Source: Acidobacteriota bacterium (GTDB lineage: Bacteria > Acidobacteriota > Aminicenantia > UBA2199). From it: 16,157 bases of DNA. Positions 14,608 to 16,157 of the stretch are shown here, in pieces (positions within the stretch are counted from its first letter, which is position 1; every line of letters starts with the position of its first letter). The notes under the pieces are model-generated. The model ran no database searches and was not told where the DNA came from. It was given only the letters and a program-made list of their open reading frames with translations. The DNA lies in the NCBI GenBank assembly GCA_021817755.1, contig JAKAGC010000016.1, positions 1 through 16,157 of the forward strand, read 5' to 3'. Made by a program: the position numbers and the translations under genes.

Positions 14608-15906
14608 ATGATGTTAGAAAGAGCTATTGTAATTGGGAGTGGTGCCGGTGGGCTTGTGGCTGCCCGTGAATTGCAAAAAAAATATATGGTGACTATTATT
14701 GAGGAAGGAGGACCATTTTACCCATATACCTCAGGAATAGGATTAATGGAAGGTTTAAAAAAAACCGGGATGTTTTTCTCTGAAAAACAGCTTAAAGTAA
14801 TAAATCCAGCTATTCGAGTTTTAAAAACTCGTCCTGATGGGATTGTTGTAATTAAAGGTGTTGGCTTAGGCGGTTCTACTCCACTATCTACAGGGTGTTT
14901 TGTTAGGATGGATGATGAGCTAAAACGATTGGGATTAGATTTGGACATAGAATTGAATGAACTTCTGAATGAAATTCCCATTTCAACTCAGAATGAGAAG
15001 CAATGGCGTCCTATTACACGGAAAATGTTCGATATTTGCAATGAAATGGATTTAAACCCTCAGCCCCTGCCTCGAATGGCGAATGGTTTATTATGTCGTC
15101 AATGTGGACAGTGTATGTTCGGATGTCCCTTTGGGGCGAAATGGGATACGCGCCATTTTTTGCCTTATGCAAATGCTCTTGGAGCCAAGTTAGTGAATTG
15201 GTGTCGTGTCGAAGAAATTAAAATTGAGGATGGGCGAGCTATTGGAGTTATTGCTAAGAGCGGTTGGAGTAAAAAATTTTTCCCTGCCGATTTGGTTATA
15301 CTTGCAGCAGGGGGATTGGGAACTCCAATAATTTTAAAAAACTCTGGGATTGAAATGGAACCCAGCTTATATATCAATCCTATCCAGTGTGTAGCAGCAG
15401 AAATCAAGGATAGTTTCCAGGTAAATGAAGTTCAAATTCCATTTGTTGTGCAAAAAGAGTTTTTTCAAATAGCTCCTTATTTTGATTATGTTAGTTTTTT
15501 CTTTAATAGTAGATGGAAATATAAAGCTCGAAATATAGTAAGTCTAATGGTTCAGATACTTGATTCGCAGGAAGGGGAAGTAACTGAAAAAGGTATAAAT
15601 AAAGCTCTTGGGAAAAATGAATCAAATCGTTTAAAAGAAGGCATATCGCTCGGAATGGAAATTTTGAAAAAAATGGGTGTCGAAGAAGAAAAAATATTTA
15701 CGGGAACTCTCACTGCCTGGACACCAGGTGGAATGATGGCACTTGATGAAAAATCGATTAAAGAGTTACATCTCCCACAATTGCCGGAAAATGTATATAT
15801 TACGGATGCAACTATTCTTCCCCGATCTTTGAGTAACTTTCCGTTATTTACTATTATGGCACTTGCAAAACGAATTGCAAAAATCTGTCTCAATAAAATT
15901 ATATAA
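14608..15906 (+). CDS. Short GMC-type FAD oxidoreductase with a four-cysteine motif
   Basis: A 432-residue GMC-superfamily flavoprotein. The FAD-binding loop is IGSGAGGLVAARE (9-21), followed by EEGGPF (32-37), GVGLGGSTPLSTG (84-96) and LAAGGLGTP (232-240). CRQCGQCMFGCPFGAKWD (163-180) has Cys163, 166, 169 and 173 in a C-x2-C-x2-C-x3-CP pattern, as in iron-sulfur-type GMC relatives. The closing segment YITDATILPRSLSNFPLFTIMALAKR (397-422) is typical of GMC enzymes and keeps Asn410, equivalent to the active-site Asn of cholesterol oxidase. The usual catalytic His in H-x-x-G-T is replaced: the protein reads AWTPGG with Trp371. It is 70-100 residues shorter than usual, with a small substrate domain (about 255-365). 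It follows the decarboxylase by 102 bases on the same strand. Substrate unknown. Confidence 0.8.
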   Translation: MMLERAIVIGSGAGGLVAARELQKKYMVTIIEEGGPFYPYTSGIGLMEGLKKTGMFFSEKQLKVINPAIRVLKTRPDGIVVIKGVGLGGSTPLSTGCFVRMDDELKRLGLDLDIELNELLNEIPISTQNEKQWRPITRKMFDICNEMDLNPQPLPRMANGLLCRQCGQCMFGCPFGAKWDTRHFLPYANALGAKLVNWCRVEEIKIEDGRAIGVIAKSGWSKKFFPADLVILAAGGLGTPIILKNSGIEMEPSLYINPIQCVAAEIKDSFQVNEVQIPFVVQKEFFQIAPYFDYVSFFFNSRWKYKARNIVSLMVQILDSQEGEVTEKGINKALGKNESNRLKEGISLGMEILKKMGVEEEKIFTGTLTAWTPGGMMALDEKSIKELHLPQLPENVYITDATILPRSLSNFPLFTIMALAKRIAKICLNKII

Positions 15907-15943
15907 ATTGAATTTATTGTATATTTATCTTTTTTAGAAGAAA

Positions 15944-16157
15944 TTACTTCAATTTACGTTTTACGTCGATCATGATGAGTTTGGAAATACCTTTAAGTGT
16001 TTCGATAACTCCATCTCCTTTTAAAGCCATAGCCTCAATCACCGGTTCGTCCTTTTTCCTCAGTGCCTGGATAAGTTCATTTAGAGGAGTGACATTGGGG
16101 AGGTCTCTTTTATTTAATTGGAGAACATAGGGTAGAGATTCGAAATCGATATTATAA
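15944..16157 (-). CDS. mglA: MglA-type Ras-like small GTPase, C-terminal part (cut by window edge)
   Basis: Only the last 70 residues are present, and the start lies beyond 16157. The visible sequence begins YNIDFESLPYVLQLNKRDLP. NKRD is the G4 guanine-specificity motif. ALRKKDEPVIEAMALKGDGVIETLKGISKLIM matches the end of MglA proteins, including the E-A-x-A G5 region and the G-V-x-E-T-L-K helix. MglA GTPases control cell polarity and motility in Myxococcus and occur widely in other phyla, usually with an MglB/roadblock partner, which would have to be outside this window. The gene converges on the flavoprotein gene with only 37 bases between stop codons. An AAATTGAA/TTCAATTT inverted pair (15905-15955) spans that gap and may form a weak bidirectional terminator. 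Confidence 0.82.
   Translation of the reverse strand, partial: YNIDFESLPYVLQLNKRDLPNVTPLNELIQALRKKDEPVIEAMALKGDGVIETLKGISKLIMIDVKRKLK

Noticed and set aside
15552..15893. Open frame of 113 codons on the minus strand
   Set aside because: Antisense to the 3' part of the flavoprotein gene, whose conserved GMC motifs show that the plus strand is coding.
1..16157. CRISPR array, tRNA/rRNA, insertion sequence or phage module
   Set aside because: No spaced direct repeats, no cloverleaf or rRNA-like sequence, and no transposase, integrase or terminal repeats were seen.

Overview
This AT-rich bacterial window is densely packed. It holds ten complete genes plus two cut by the window edges, and no gap between genes exceeds about 220 bases. 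I see no tRNA, rRNA, CRISPR array, insertion sequence or phage gene. Strong TTGACA/TATAAT-type promoters with 17-bp spacers recur, so a sigma-70-type housekeeping system is likely. The most taxon-specific protein is the large secreted one at 4920-7271. Its Ig-like domains and C-terminal module resemble proteins I recall from Acidobacteriota and Candidatus Aminicenantes, so that lineage is my best guess. It is a recollection, not a database result. The partial PyrB at the left edge is of the type otherwise familiar from spirochaetes and Thermotogae.

Left part (1-3113): the start of an aspartate carbamoyltransferase gene (minus strand) diverges from a MrfA-type DEAD/DEAH helicase gene (plus strand). 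The helicase promoter lies so close to its ATG that the mRNA should be leaderless. A long-loop GC hairpin separates the helicase from the convergent hydrolase gene.

Middle (3114-10841): three minus-strand genes for exported proteins, each with its own promoter: an alpha/beta hydrolase, a DUF2147 protein and a 783-residue FxLYD/BACON/Ig-like protein. The last diverges from a small cytoplasmic parvulin, and the two promoters share an upstream sequence element. Next, on the minus strand, come a translationally coupled pair (a MinD/ParA-type ATPase followed by a J-like/RodZ-like HTH protein) and an M20 PepT-like metallopeptidase.

Right part (10842-15906): a small gene group that I do not recognise as any described pathway. 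A minus-strand protein of possible SRPBCC fold diverges from a plus-strand run of an ATP-grasp ligase, a fold-type III PLP decarboxylase (overlapping by 8 nt) and a short GMC-type flavoprotein with a four-cysteine motif. Ligase plus decarboxylase recalls BtrJ/BtrK of butirosin biosynthesis, but no carrier protein is visible. The flavoprotein has Trp where GMC oxidases have their catalytic His, and the ligase has Ser where ATP-grasp enzymes usually have a metal-binding Asn. This is the best candidate for an undescribed system in the window. The window closes with the C-terminus of an MglA-type small GTPase on the minus strand.
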